6,451 bases of DNA from Phoenicibacter congonensis (GTDB lineage Bacteria; Actinomycetota; Coriobacteriia; Coriobacteriales; Eggerthellaceae): positions 1-6,451 of the forward strand of contig JAUMVS010000082.1 in assembly GCA_030530045.1 (NCBI GenBank). Reading direction: 5' to 3'. Numbering within the stretch: the stretch's first letter is position 1; each line of letters starts with the position of its first letter. Below are positions 1-5,359 of this stretch, in pieces. A model generated the notes under the pieces. The model was not told the DNA's origin and searched no databases. It saw nothing but the letters and a program-made list of their open reading frames with translations. The position numbers were made by a program, and so were the translations under genes.

Positions 1-538
1 CTTTTGCAAACTCAGGGTCAATTACGCACATCTCGTAGAACTGCTTTGATGACTCAGAGCCATATTTCAGCATTGTGCCCATTGCAGTGTCGGCATCGAT
101 GTTTGCGTTCTCACGCTTCATGTCGCTGTCGGTTGCTTTGGTAAATGTGATGTCTTTCAGGGTTTGCATCAAGCGAGAGTTGACGTCACGAACACGGCTG
201 CGCTCAGCGCGATAAAGGATGTATGATTTTGCAGTCTGCGAAAAGCCGCTCTCGATGAGGGCTTCTTCCACGAGATCCTGAACACCTTCAACTGTTGGAA
301 TGCCTTCAACAGCGCCGCCAATGATTTTTGCGAGGACAAGGTTAGCAACGTCGCGGGAGACCTGGCGATTTTGCATCGCGCCAGAAGCGAGAAATGCCTT
401 CTCGACAGCGTCTACAATTTTCTCAAGGTCAAAATCAACTACACGACCGTCGCGTTTTTTGATTGTCACTGGCACACTTGGAACACCAACAGCGCTTCCA
501 ACTTGAGTGCCAAAAGTTTGTGTGTTTGCTTCAGTCAT
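1..538 (-). CDS. nrdD: Anaerobic (class III) ribonucleoside-triphosphate reductase, N-terminal part
   Basis: This is the first 179 codons of a gene that runs off the left edge; the family is usually 700 residues or more. The enzyme is an oxygen-sensitive glycyl-radical enzyme that reduces ribonucleoside triphosphates to deoxyribonucleotides for DNA synthesis without oxygen. Residues about 22-118 form an ATP-cone, the allosteric nucleotide-binding domain, opening with VTIKKRDGRVVDFDLEKIV. The start of the catalytic domain follows, with the NrdD-like stretch ENANIDADTAMGTMLKYG at about 143-160. The catalytic cysteines and glycyl-radical site lie outside the window. The ATG at 538-536 is preceded by AAAAGGGG with a 5-nt spacer, a good ribosome binding site. 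The activase gene nrdG is not visible and may lie further left. Control probably involves the two NrdR-type boxes at 641-688. The family call is firm. Confidence 0.95.
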   Translation of the reverse strand, partial: MTEANTQTFGTQVGSAVGVPSVPVTIKKRDGRVVDFDLEKIVDAVEKAFLASGAMQNRQVSRDVANLVLAKIIGGAVEGIPTVEGVQDLVEEALIESGFSQTAKSYILYRAERSRVRDVNSRLMQTLKDITFTKATDSDMKRENANIDADTAMGTMLKYGSESSKQFYEMCVIDPEFAK

Positions 539-549
539 AGTTACCCCTT

Positions 550-558
550 TTATCCACA
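550..558 (+). promoter_or_regulatory. DnaA-type 9-mer box in the nrdD leader
   Basis: The sequence TTATCCACA is an exact match to the strong DnaA box consensus TTATNCACA. It lies 11 bp upstream of the nrdD start and slightly overlaps the nrdD ribosome binding site. In Escherichia coli, DnaA boxes upstream of nrdAB couple ribonucleotide reductase expression to replication, so a role at nrdD is plausible. I found only one clear box here, and a single 9-mer can occur by chance. Confidence 0.35.
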
Positions 559-640
559 ATTCCTAATTCTTACGATTTACCCCACATAGTGGAGATTGTT
601 TGATTCTTAACAGGTTTTTAACAGACGCAATGTTAAAAAA

Positions 641-688
641 TATCAATATATGGTATGCAGACCTCTTAACTTGCTTAATATATAGTAT
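641..688. promoter_or_regulatory. Tandem NrdR-type operator boxes upstream of nrdD
   Basis: Two AT-rich near-palindromes lie at 641-656 (TATCAATATATGGTAT) and 673-688 (GCTTAATATATAGTAT). Compared with the published NrdR box pattern acaCwAtATaTwGtgt, each matches 9 of the 10 core positions. Their cores, at 644-653 and 676-685, are offset by 32 bp, or about three helical turns, with 16 bp between the 16-mers. This is the usual arrangement of NrdR box pairs. NrdR is an ATP-cone repressor of ribonucleotide reductase genes. The pair sits about 100-150 bp upstream of the nrdD ATG, where a promoter would be expected. I could not pick a convincing -10/-35 pair for nrdD, and the nrdR gene is not in this window. 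Confidence 0.7.
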
Positions 689-762
689 TACAACGAGCGG
701 CGACCTCGAGCAGAAATTTATTGAATTTCGCGTAATTTATCAAAAATTCATCGAGCGGTTGA

Positions 763-790
763 TTGCCAGGGCGGGATATGCACGTATAAT
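763..790 (+). promoter_or_regulatory. Sigma70-type promoter for the gene at 808
   Basis: The -35 element is TTGCCA at 763-768 (5 of 6 consensus), the spacer is 16 bp, and the -10 element is a perfect TATAAT at 785-790. Transcription should start near 796-798, leaving a leader of only about 10 nt before the ATG at 808. The promoter faces away from nrdD and lies 75 bp from the nearer NrdR-type box. Confidence 0.7.
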
Positions 791-807
791 ATCGTCTCGG
801 TGAAATT

Positions 808-1563
808 ATGACTGTTAACTATTCTGGAAATAACACGCCTCAACCAAAGCGCACTCGTGATGAAATTGTGCGCGACTACGAGCGCAAAAATGAGTACCGT
901 GCACGCACGGCTCGTGCTCGCACAAACGAGGTCATGACGCAGCATCGTGAGTCGGCTGCGCGCGCGACTGAGCGCAGAGCGCGTCAGCATGCGCTTGATG
1001 AGATGCGTCGCGAGGAAGAAATCATGAGCGCAAAGCGCCGTGAGCAGCAGCGTGACCGCGAGGCTTCAAATGCACGCATGGATGCGGGCTTGAACATGGA
1101 GCGCACGAAAAACGCTTCTCGCCTGACAGTCTCTCGCCCACTTTCCTCTAAGGAATTTCAAGCAAACACAATTAAGAGCCGTGAACAATATGAGCGCGAG
1201 CGTGCATCACGTGATGCGCTAAACGACCAGCGTGTGCGCACAAAAGAGCGCACTGTCATCGACGGTCGCGGAACAATCGACTCTCGCACTTTTAATGAGA
1301 GTCAAGAGATTTCGAGCGTCACAAATGACGAGCGCGACCAGCACGATCCAATGATTACGACGACAGAAAGCAATCGTCGCTGGAACACAAGAAGCAATTC
1401 TGTTCCAAGTCGCGAACCAAGACTCATGTCAAGCAGTGATCAAAATGGCATGCTGGAGCCGGGCTTTCTTGGAACGCTGCAGTCACTTCCACCATTTGTG
1501 AAGATTGCAATTCCAATCATTCTTGTTCTTCTGATTATTGTGTTAATTTTGCTCTTCATCTAA
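808..1563 (+). CDS. Arginine-rich tail-anchored membrane protein of unknown function
   Basis: I do not recognise this 251-residue protein. Residues 1-205 are very polar. By my count the protein has 38 arginines, none after residue 205, and no cysteine. Residues about 13-90 are rich in Arg, Glu, Ala and Gln with almost no large hydrophobic residues, and look helical, perhaps coiled-coil. Residues about 105-220 are rich in Ser, Thr, Asn and Asp and are probably disordered. The only membrane segment is the extreme C-terminus, about 233-251, after Lys232; it is made of Ile, Leu, Val, Ala, Phe and one Pro, and the protein ends with it. There is no N-terminal signal peptide. This suggests a C-tail-anchored protein with its charged N-terminal part in the cytoplasm. 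A good promoter lies just upstream and only a weak GGTGA-like ribosome binding site precedes the ATG. It appears monocistronic, between divergent nrdD and two tRNA genes. The gene is well supported; its function is unknown. Confidence 0.85.
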   Translation: MTVNYSGNNTPQPKRTRDEIVRDYERKNEYRARTARARTNEVMTQHRESAARATERRARQHALDEMRREEEIMSAKRREQQRDREASNARMDAGLNMERTKNASRLTVSRPLSSKEFQANTIKSREQYERERASRDALNDQRVRTKERTVIDGRGTIDSRTFNESQEISSVTNDERDQHDPMITTTESNRRWNTRSNSVPSREPRLMSSSDQNGMLEPGFLGTLQSLPPFVKIAIPIILVLLIIVLILLFI

Positions 1564-1582
1564 CAAAATTTTCAAGTATAAT
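1555..1582 (+). promoter_or_regulatory. Possible promoter for the tRNA pair
   Basis: A perfect -10 hexamer TATAAT lies at 1577-1582, about 33 bp before tRNA-Lys. The only candidate -35, TTCATC at 1555-1560, is poor and falls in the last codons of the upstream gene, with a 16-bp spacer. Transcription would begin near 1589. Read-through from the promoter at 763-790 could also supply the tRNAs. Confidence 0.4.
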
Positions 1583-1615
1583 TATCAATCGCGTCAAGGA
1601 CGCACCTTATTTCGT

Positions 1616-1691
1616 GGGTCGTTAGCTCAGTTGGTAGAGCAGGGGACTTTTAATCCCAAGGTCGCGGGTTCGATTCCCTCACGACCCACCA
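1616..1691 (+). tRNA. tRNA-Lys (anticodon TTT)
   Basis: A full cloverleaf is visible. The 7-bp acceptor stem GGGTCGT/ACGACCC is perfect, and the D stem GCTC/GAGC is perfect. The anticodon loop CTTTTAA has TTT at 1649-1651. The T loop is TTCGATT, the discriminator base is A, and CCA is encoded at 1689-1691. The acceptor and D arms match the familiar bacterial tRNA-Lys sequence. Two stem positions do not pair: 27:43 in the anticodon stem is G-A, and 50:64 in the T stem is C-U. It reads lysine AAA, and AAG by wobble. Confidence 0.95.
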
Positions 1692-1698
1692 TCTTTGT

Positions 1699-1772
1699 TG
1701 GGGTATCGTCCAACGGCAGGACTCTGGTTTTTGGTGCCAGCTATCTAGGTTCGAATCCTGGTACCCCAGCCA
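1699..1772 (+). tRNA. tRNA-Gln (anticodon TTG)
   Basis: The acceptor stem TGGGGTA/TACCCCA has the weak first U-A pair typical of tRNA-Gln. The D stem is GTCC/GGAC. The anticodon stem is CTGGT/GCCAG around loop TTTTGGT, with anticodon TTG at 1731-1733. The T arm is CTAGG-TTCGAAT-CCTGG, the discriminator is G, and CCA is encoded at 1770-1772. It lies 7 nt after tRNA-Lys, so the two are almost certainly cut from one transcript. Confidence 0.96.
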
Positions 1773-1816
1773 CTACTTGATAATTTCGATTCTTTTCCTG
1801 TTTATTTCGCCTCTCA

Positions 1817-1850
1817 CAAAATCCGCGTAACGAAGTACGCTAGGATTTTG
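1817..1850. repeat. Interrupted 13-bp hairpin downstream of tRNA-Gln
   Basis: The arm CAAAATCC-GCGTA (1817-1829) pairs with TACGC (1836-1840) and GGATTTTG (1843-1850). The loop is 6 nt, ACGAAG, and a 2-nt TA bulge interrupts the 3' arm. It begins 44 nt after the tRNA-Gln CCA end. It could terminate or stabilise the tRNA transcript or the opposing thrE-side transcript, but it has no T tract after it on either strand, so it is not a standard intrinsic terminator. Confidence 0.6.
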
Positions 1851-1954
1851 CTCGGGCTCATAAACTAGAAAAATAACTCGAAATTCTCTGCGTAGTTAAT
1901 TCAAAAATGTCTTTTAAGTTCCAGGTTAAAAAAGCGGAAGCGAAAACGAGACTG

Positions 1955-1991
1955 GGCTAGCAGATTTGGGCGAAAAAGAATTTCGCTAGCC
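1955..1991. repeat. Nested inverted repeats
   Basis: GGCTAGC at 1955-1961 is complementary to GCTAGCC at 1985-1991. An inner pair, GCGAAA (1970-1975) and TTTCGC (1981-1986), surrounds AAGAA. The two pairings share the bases at 1985-1986 and would compete slightly at the junction. No function can be assigned. Confidence 0.45.
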
Positions 1992-2057
1992 TTGGGGCTG
2001 CGGAATTCTTTTGCAGGCCAAAGATGCAGTTCAGGCTCGTTTGCAGCGTCAAGGTTC

Positions 2058-2079
2058 CCGCTTCTCGTCAGAGAAGCGG
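2058..2079. repeat. Perfect 9-bp hairpin
   Basis: CCGCTTCTC (2058-2066) pairs with GAGAAGCGG (2071-2079) around the tetraloop GTCA. It lies about 95 nt beyond the thrE-like stop codon on that gene's strand and only 8 bp from the tandem repeat at 2088. There is no flanking T tract, so a terminator role is uncertain; it may belong with the neighbouring repeat as one element. Confidence 0.55.
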
Positions 2080-2087
2080 AACTAAAC

Positions 2088-2139
2088 GCAAAATGGGGAC
2101 GATGAGTTGTGTGCACATTGGGGACGATGAGTGGTGTGC
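2088..2139. repeat. Two-copy tandem repeat, period 25 bp
   Basis: Copy 1 spans 2088-2114 and copy 2 spans 2113-2139. Over 27 aligned positions they differ at only three (2091, 2093 and 2108 in copy 1). The shared core is TGGGGACGATGAG followed by T or G and then TGTGTGC or GTGTGC. This points to a recent small duplication or a fragment of an interspersed element. I see no other copy in the window. Confidence 0.75.
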
Positions 2140-2174
2140 GGGCGAAACGTTATGAGCGTAGCTTGAGGTTAAAG

Positions 2175-3509
2175 TTAGGAAGTGTGGCGCCAGTGGGGGT
2201 CGGTTAGAGCGCGGGCCAAAATGAGGCCGATTGGCAAGAACACAATGACCATGAGTGCGCGAATGAGCCAGCCTGCGGCATCGCCAGTGTTGAACTGCGC
2301 CATGTAAAACATCGATTTGTAGAGGTAGAGCCCTGGAATCATAATTACGATTGAAGGAACTGTGATTGCCGAGCGAGGATATTTCGTGGCTTTCCAAACA
2401 GCGCTTGCTAAAAGTCCCGCTGTGAGAGCGCCGACAAAAGCTCCGATTTCTGGTGCAAACCCGAAGTATTTCACAAGTTCAAGGTTAAGCGTGTCGGCAA
2501 TTCCACCCATGACACCTGCCGTAAATGCAACTCTTTTCGGAGAATTAAACAAAATTGAGAAGCCAAAAACTCCAACAAAAGCAGCAATTAGTCGCAAGAA
2601 CACGAGCGCCCATTCCGGAATGTCTTGGTCGAAAAATTCCGTTGGATGAAGCTGAAGAAGAACCGCCAGCATCCAGCCGATGAGTGTGGACAAAATGATG
2701 ATCATGAGAGCATAAGTCAAACGCTCGATGCCGCTTCGCATGTCGAAAAGATACATGTCGAGGACCGACGTGATGAGCGGGAAGCCTGGAATCACGAAAA
2801 GCATAGCGCCGATGTAGCCCATTTGGTGGTCCATCGCGCCAGGAATTACGAACGACAGAAGGAAAAGGCTCGCGCAGTAGGCAAGGCACGCGACCGCAAC
2901 GCCCGCGCCGCACGCTAGAAGCTGATTGACTTTATTTCCGAGATAAAGCCTGCGGATAAACTGTCCGAGGCCCGCACCAATAAATGCGCAAACCATCGAA
3001 ATCAAGCTTCCGCCAAGCAAAAAAGTAAACGCGCCGCACGCAGCACCCGAAGCAAGCCCGCTTGCAAATGGCGAGTAAAGCGGCTTTTTGCTCTTCATTT
3101 CGTCGAAGCGCTTGTGGTAGTCGTGAATTGAAATATCCCCGCCATGATCATCGATTTCCACAAGGAATTTATCGAGGTCAATCATGAGATTTGTATTGAC
3201 GCCACTGTCAGGAATAACGACCGTCTGCGAACACTGCAAGCCGTCTTGGCGAACAGTGCACTCGATGTCGGTGAGGCCATTTGACACGCTAGTCGTCACG
3301 CCAAGCGCACGCGAAACACGATTGACCGCATCGCGAACGCGCCATCCGCCGGCGCCACTCCTCAAGAAAAGCGAACCAATTCGAACAATCACCGAGGTTT
3401 TGTCATCGAGACTCGCCTCCGATGCAGGCAAATTCTCACTTGCTTGAATTTCCTCATGCCAGGCAACCGGCATGTGATGATTTGTTCCGAAAGGTTTTTC
3501 TTTTCCCAT
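2175..3509 (-). CDS. Two-domain threonine/serine exporter, ThrE family
   Basis: This 444-residue membrane protein has the layout of ThrE, the threonine/serine exporter known from Corynebacterium glutamicum. A soluble region at about 36-145 contains LFLRSGAGGWRVRDAVNRV. It is followed by about ten hydrophobic segments in two halves, roughly 145-290 (DUF1212 type) and 300-435 (the second ThrE domain). PGFPLITSVLDMYLFDMRSG at about 241-260 and IPGLYLYKSMFYM at about 391-403 are typical PG-containing motifs of each half. The family exports small hydroxylated amino acids using the proton gradient; the substrate here is inferred. The length is slightly below that of C. glutamicum ThrE. The ATG at 3509 has no strong ribosome binding site and residues 1-35 look unconserved, so the exact start is uncertain. 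It follows coaD by 36 bp in the same direction, so it is probably cotranscribed. No intrinsic terminator is obvious after its stop. Confidence 0.85.
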   Translation of the reverse strand: MGKEKPFGTNHHMPVAWHEEIQASENLPASEASLDDKTSVIVRIGSLFLRSGAGGWRVRDAVNRVSRALGVTTSVSNGLTDIECTVRQDGLQCSQTVVIPDSGVNTNLMIDLDKFLVEIDDHGGDISIHDYHKRFDEMKSKKPLYSPFASGLASGAACGAFTFLLGGSLISMVCAFIGAGLGQFIRRLYLGNKVNQLLACGAGVAVACLAYCASLFLLSFVIPGAMDHQMGYIGAMLFVIPGFPLITSVLDMYLFDMRSGIERLTYALMIIILSTLIGWMLAVLLQLHPTEFFDQDIPEWALVFLRLIAAFVGVFGFSILFNSPKRVAFTAGVMGGIADTLNLELVKYFGFAPEIGAFVGALTAGLLASAVWKATKYPRSAITVPSIVIMIPGLYLYKSMFYMAQFNTGDAAGWLIRALMVIVFLPIGLILARALTDPHWRHTS

Positions 3510-3545
3510 TTCTAACCGTTAAAAAACTCTGACCTGTTAATTCAA

Positions 3546-4025
3546 CTATTTTTTTAAATTGTTGTAATACTCTAGCACGCATTTTGGCACTAGCTTCGAA
3601 ATGTCGGCGTCAAGCTCATGAAGCTCGCGCACGACCGAACTCGAAACATACATGTACTCAGGGTCACTCATGATGTAGATGTTTTCCAAATTCGGGTCGA
3701 TTTGGTGATTGAGTGCCCCCTGCTGAAACTCATATTCAAAATCGGTAATCGCACGCAAACCCTTTACGATAACTTCCGCATTGTTGTCACGGGCAAAATT
3801 CACAAGCATGTTATCAAAAGGCTTAACATCAACGTTTTCCAGATCGGCTGTCGCCTCGCGCACGAGCGCAACGCGTGTATCAATGTCGAATTTTGGATGC
3901 TTGCGTTTTGATGCCGCAACGCCAACAATGACCTTTGAAAAAAGCTGCGAAGCGCGTCGAATAATGTCGAGGTGACCGAGCGTAATTGGGTCAAAAGTGC
4001 CTGGCACAATAGCTATTTGTCGCAA
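3546..4025 (-). CDS. coaD: Phosphopantetheine adenylyltransferase
   Basis: CoaD joins ATP and 4'-phosphopantetheine to give dephospho-coenzyme A and pyrophosphate, the penultimate step of coenzyme A synthesis in the cytoplasm. The 159 residues match the usual bacterial length of about 160. The nucleotidyltransferase signature GTFDPITLGH is at residues 9-18 (T/HxGH motif). KGLRAITDFEYEFQ is at about 88-101, and the VSSSVVRE motif of the ATP site is at 127-134. The start is TTG at 4025-4023, chosen because it gives the correct N-terminus MRQIAIVPGTFDP and because AAGGAG lies 5 nt upstream. The start is only 9 nt after the hypD stop, so the gene is transcribed and probably translationally coupled with the hyp genes. 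That placement is odd for a housekeeping enzyme. The thrE-like gene follows it. Confidence 0.96.
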   Translation of the reverse strand: MRQIAIVPGTFDPITLGHLDIIRRASQLFSKVIVGVAASKRKHPKFDIDTRVALVREATADLENVDVKPFDNMLVNFARDNNAEVIVKGLRAITDFEYEFQQGALNHQIDPNLENIYIMSDPEYMYVSSSVVRELHELDADISKLVPKCVLEYYNNLKK

Positions 4026-4030
4026 GATTG

Positions 4031-4036
4031 CTCCTT
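4031..4036 (-). promoter_or_regulatory. Ribosome binding site that fixes the coaD TTG start
   Basis: On the minus strand AAGGAG ends 5 nt before the TTG at 4025. Its first two bases, the AA of AAGGAG, coincide with the last two bases of the hypD TAA stop (4037-4035). The strong match and ideal spacing support initiation at TTG and suggest that ribosomes finishing hypD hand over to coaD. Confidence 0.8.
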
Positions 4037-5129
4037 AGTAATAACGATAATAGGCTGCACAACTTCCCTCGCTAGAAACCATGCAAGGGCCAACTGGATT
4101 TTCAGGCGTGCAAACTTTTCGGAATAAAGTACACTCGCTTGGAGGCATAACTCCGCGCAAAACCTCACCGCAACGGCAGCCTTTAGGCTCGACCGTCGCC
4201 TCGAGTTCAGGGTGGAATTTTGTCCAAGCGTCAAAATCAAGATATTCAGGGCGGATTTTATAACCGCTACCGTGGATGTTTCCAATGCCGCGCCACTCGG
4301 CGTCGCAAGTTTCAAAAACCTCGTCAATTGCCGCTTTAGCTGCGATGTTTCCGTCCATTTCGACTGCGCGTGCATAGGCGTTCTCGATTTTAGCCTCGCC
4401 ATTTTCAATTTGGCAAAGCAGCATTTCGACACCTCGGAGGATGTCAACCGGCTCAAAACCAGTCACAACTCCAGGAATTCCGTAATCGTGCGCAATAAAC
4501 TCATAGGGCTTCGTGCCAATGACAACCGACACGTGGCCAGGCAAAATGAGGCCGTCTACCTTGACGTCGGGGTCGTTCACAATCGTCTCGAGCGCGCCAG
4601 GCATGTTCTTGTGCGCCACAAAAACCGTGAAATTTTTCAGACTCGCCGCCTTCGCACGTTTAACGACAGCCGCAATTAAAGGCGTTGTTGTCTCAAAACC
4701 AACTCCAACAAAAATGACCTCTTTGCTGGAGTTTTCTTGGGCGATATCAAGCGCATCAAGTGGAGAATACACAATTCGAACGTCAGCGCCAGCCGCCTGC
4801 TCTTTCAGAAGGCTCGATGAAGAACCAGGAACACGCGTCATGTCGCCAAACGTCGTGATGATGACATTAGGAAGTTTCGTTAGCGCAATCACCTTGTCAA
4901 TGTCGACATTCGCAGTCACGCAAACGGGGCACCCAGGACCAGAAATCAAATGCACATTCGGCGGCAAAATTGACTTTATGCCAGCACGCGCGATGGAAAC
5001 GGTGTGCGTTCCGCAAACTTCCATCAAATTGATTTCGTTGCCAGGGTTGTGATTTTCGATAGCCTTGATTAGCGTTTTCGCGAGCTTAGGGTCGCGAAAT
5101 CCAGCAAGAACTTCCTGTGTCGCGTCCAT
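4035..5129 (-). CDS. hypD: Hydrogenase maturation protein HypD
   Basis: HypD is an iron-sulfur scaffold that, with HypC, carries the iron while its CN and CO ligands are added during [NiFe]-hydrogenase active-site assembly in the cytoplasm. The 364 residues are normal for the family. The hallmark motifs are present: MEVCGTHT at about 36-43 (conserved Cys39), GPGCPVCVT at about 64-72 (Cys67, Cys70), and VGFETTTP in the middle. A C-terminal cysteine-rich tail has cysteines at about 318, 320, 333, 340, 349 and 357, the region that binds the 4Fe-4S cluster. The protein therefore appears intact. Its ATG overlaps the hypC stop (TAATG), and GGAG lies 8 nt upstream inside hypC, so translation is coupled. 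hypE, a common downstream partner, is absent here; coaD takes that position. Confidence 0.97.
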   Translation of the reverse strand: MDATQEVLAGFRDPKLAKTLIKAIENHNPGNEINLMEVCGTHTVSIARAGIKSILPPNVHLISGPGCPVCVTANVDIDKVIALTKLPNVIITTFGDMTRVPGSSSSLLKEQAAGADVRIVYSPLDALDIAQENSSKEVIFVGVGFETTTPLIAAVVKRAKAASLKNFTVFVAHKNMPGALETIVNDPDVKVDGLILPGHVSVVIGTKPYEFIAHDYGIPGVVTGFEPVDILRGVEMLLCQIENGEAKIENAYARAVEMDGNIAAKAAIDEVFETCDAEWRGIGNIHGSGYKIRPEYLDFDAWTKFHPELEATVEPKGCRCGEVLRGVMPPSECTLFRKVCTPENPVGPCMVSSEGSCAAYYRYY

Positions 5130-5359
5130 TAATAAATCTCCGCGAACTCAGGCATGTCTTTGATGATTTCAAGCGTTTGATTTGCGACTTCCTCGTCGAC
5201 AATTTCTATCGCGAAGCCAGCATGCACCAAAACGTAGTCGTCGACCTTCGCATCGGGCGTCAAATCACACGAAATGCGACGCTTCGTGCCCATGATGTCA
5301 ACATTTGCAATGTTGCCATCTTCGAGGGACTCAACTTTTGCCGGGATTGCAAGACACAT
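5129..5359 (-). CDS. hypC: Hydrogenase maturation chaperone HypC
   Basis: HypC/HybG-family proteins bind HypD and then the hydrogenase large-subunit precursor, delivering the Fe(CN)2CO group. The 76-residue length is typical. The N-terminus MCLAIPAKV carries the essential Cys2, exposed once the initiator methionine is removed, and the family motif MCLAIP. The stretch GDYVLVHAGFA-like DDYVLVHAGFAIEIVDEE at about 40-57 is the other conserved block. The ATG directly abuts the hypF stop (TAAATG) and the hypC stop overlaps the hypD start, so the three genes form one translationally linked unit. Confidence 0.96.
   Translation of the reverse strand: MCLAIPAKVESLEDGNIANVDIMGTKRRISCDLTPDAKVDDYVLVHAGFAIEIVDEEVANQTLEIIKDMPEFAEIY

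Larger units (their letters stand above)
1773..2174. other. 402-bp spacer without a convincing gene, rich in hairpins and a short repeat
   Basis: This spacer lies between tRNA-Gln (plus strand) and the 3' end of the thrE-like gene (minus strand), so transcription converges on it. I see no credible open reading frame, no match to RNase P RNA, tmRNA or 4.5S RNA features that I know, and no hairpin followed by a T tract. It does hold a 13-bp interrupted hairpin (1817-1850), a nested inverted repeat (1955-1991), a 9-bp hairpin (2058-2079) and a 25-bp-period tandem repeat (2088-2139), listed separately. Confidence 0.7.

Noticed and set aside
582..592. A small palindrome CCAC-ATA-GTGG in the nrdD leader.
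   Set aside because: Four base pairs with a three-base loop is common by chance and matches no operator I can name.
618..646. A possible nrdD promoter on the minus strand with TTGATA (646-641) and TGTTAA (623-618), spacer 17.
   Set aside because: The -10 matches only three of six consensus bases, so it is too weak to list, although its overlap with the first NrdR-type box would make sense.
600..803. A 67-codon plus-strand open frame across the nrdD upstream region.
   Set aside because: It spans the NrdR boxes and the promoter for the next gene, lacks a ribosome binding site and resembles no protein.
748..990. An 80-codon minus-strand open frame opposite the start of the gene at 808.
   Set aside because: It lies antisense to a longer frame with a near-consensus promoter and covers that promoter; its composition is what an antisense shadow of arginine-rich codons would give.
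1616..1772. The tRNA pair as an integration site for a mobile element.
   Set aside because: I found no repeated copy of either tRNA 3' end and no integrase or phage-like gene in the window.
1907..1960. A 17-codon reading frame MSFKFQVKKAEAKTRLG that recalls the N-terminus of some queuine tRNA-ribosyltransferases.
   Set aside because: It has no ribosome binding site, stops after 17 codons, and none of the downstream frames shows the conserved Tgt motifs, so the resemblance is too short to call a pseudogene.
1901..2116. A 71-codon minus-strand open frame in the spacer after the tRNAs.
   Set aside because: It runs through the hairpins and tandem repeat, has low-complexity basic composition, no clear ribosome binding site and no recognisable domain.
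4212..5052. Plus-strand open frames of 155 and 179 codons opposite hypD.
   Set aside because: They are antisense to a complete, motif-verified hypD and show no domain of their own.
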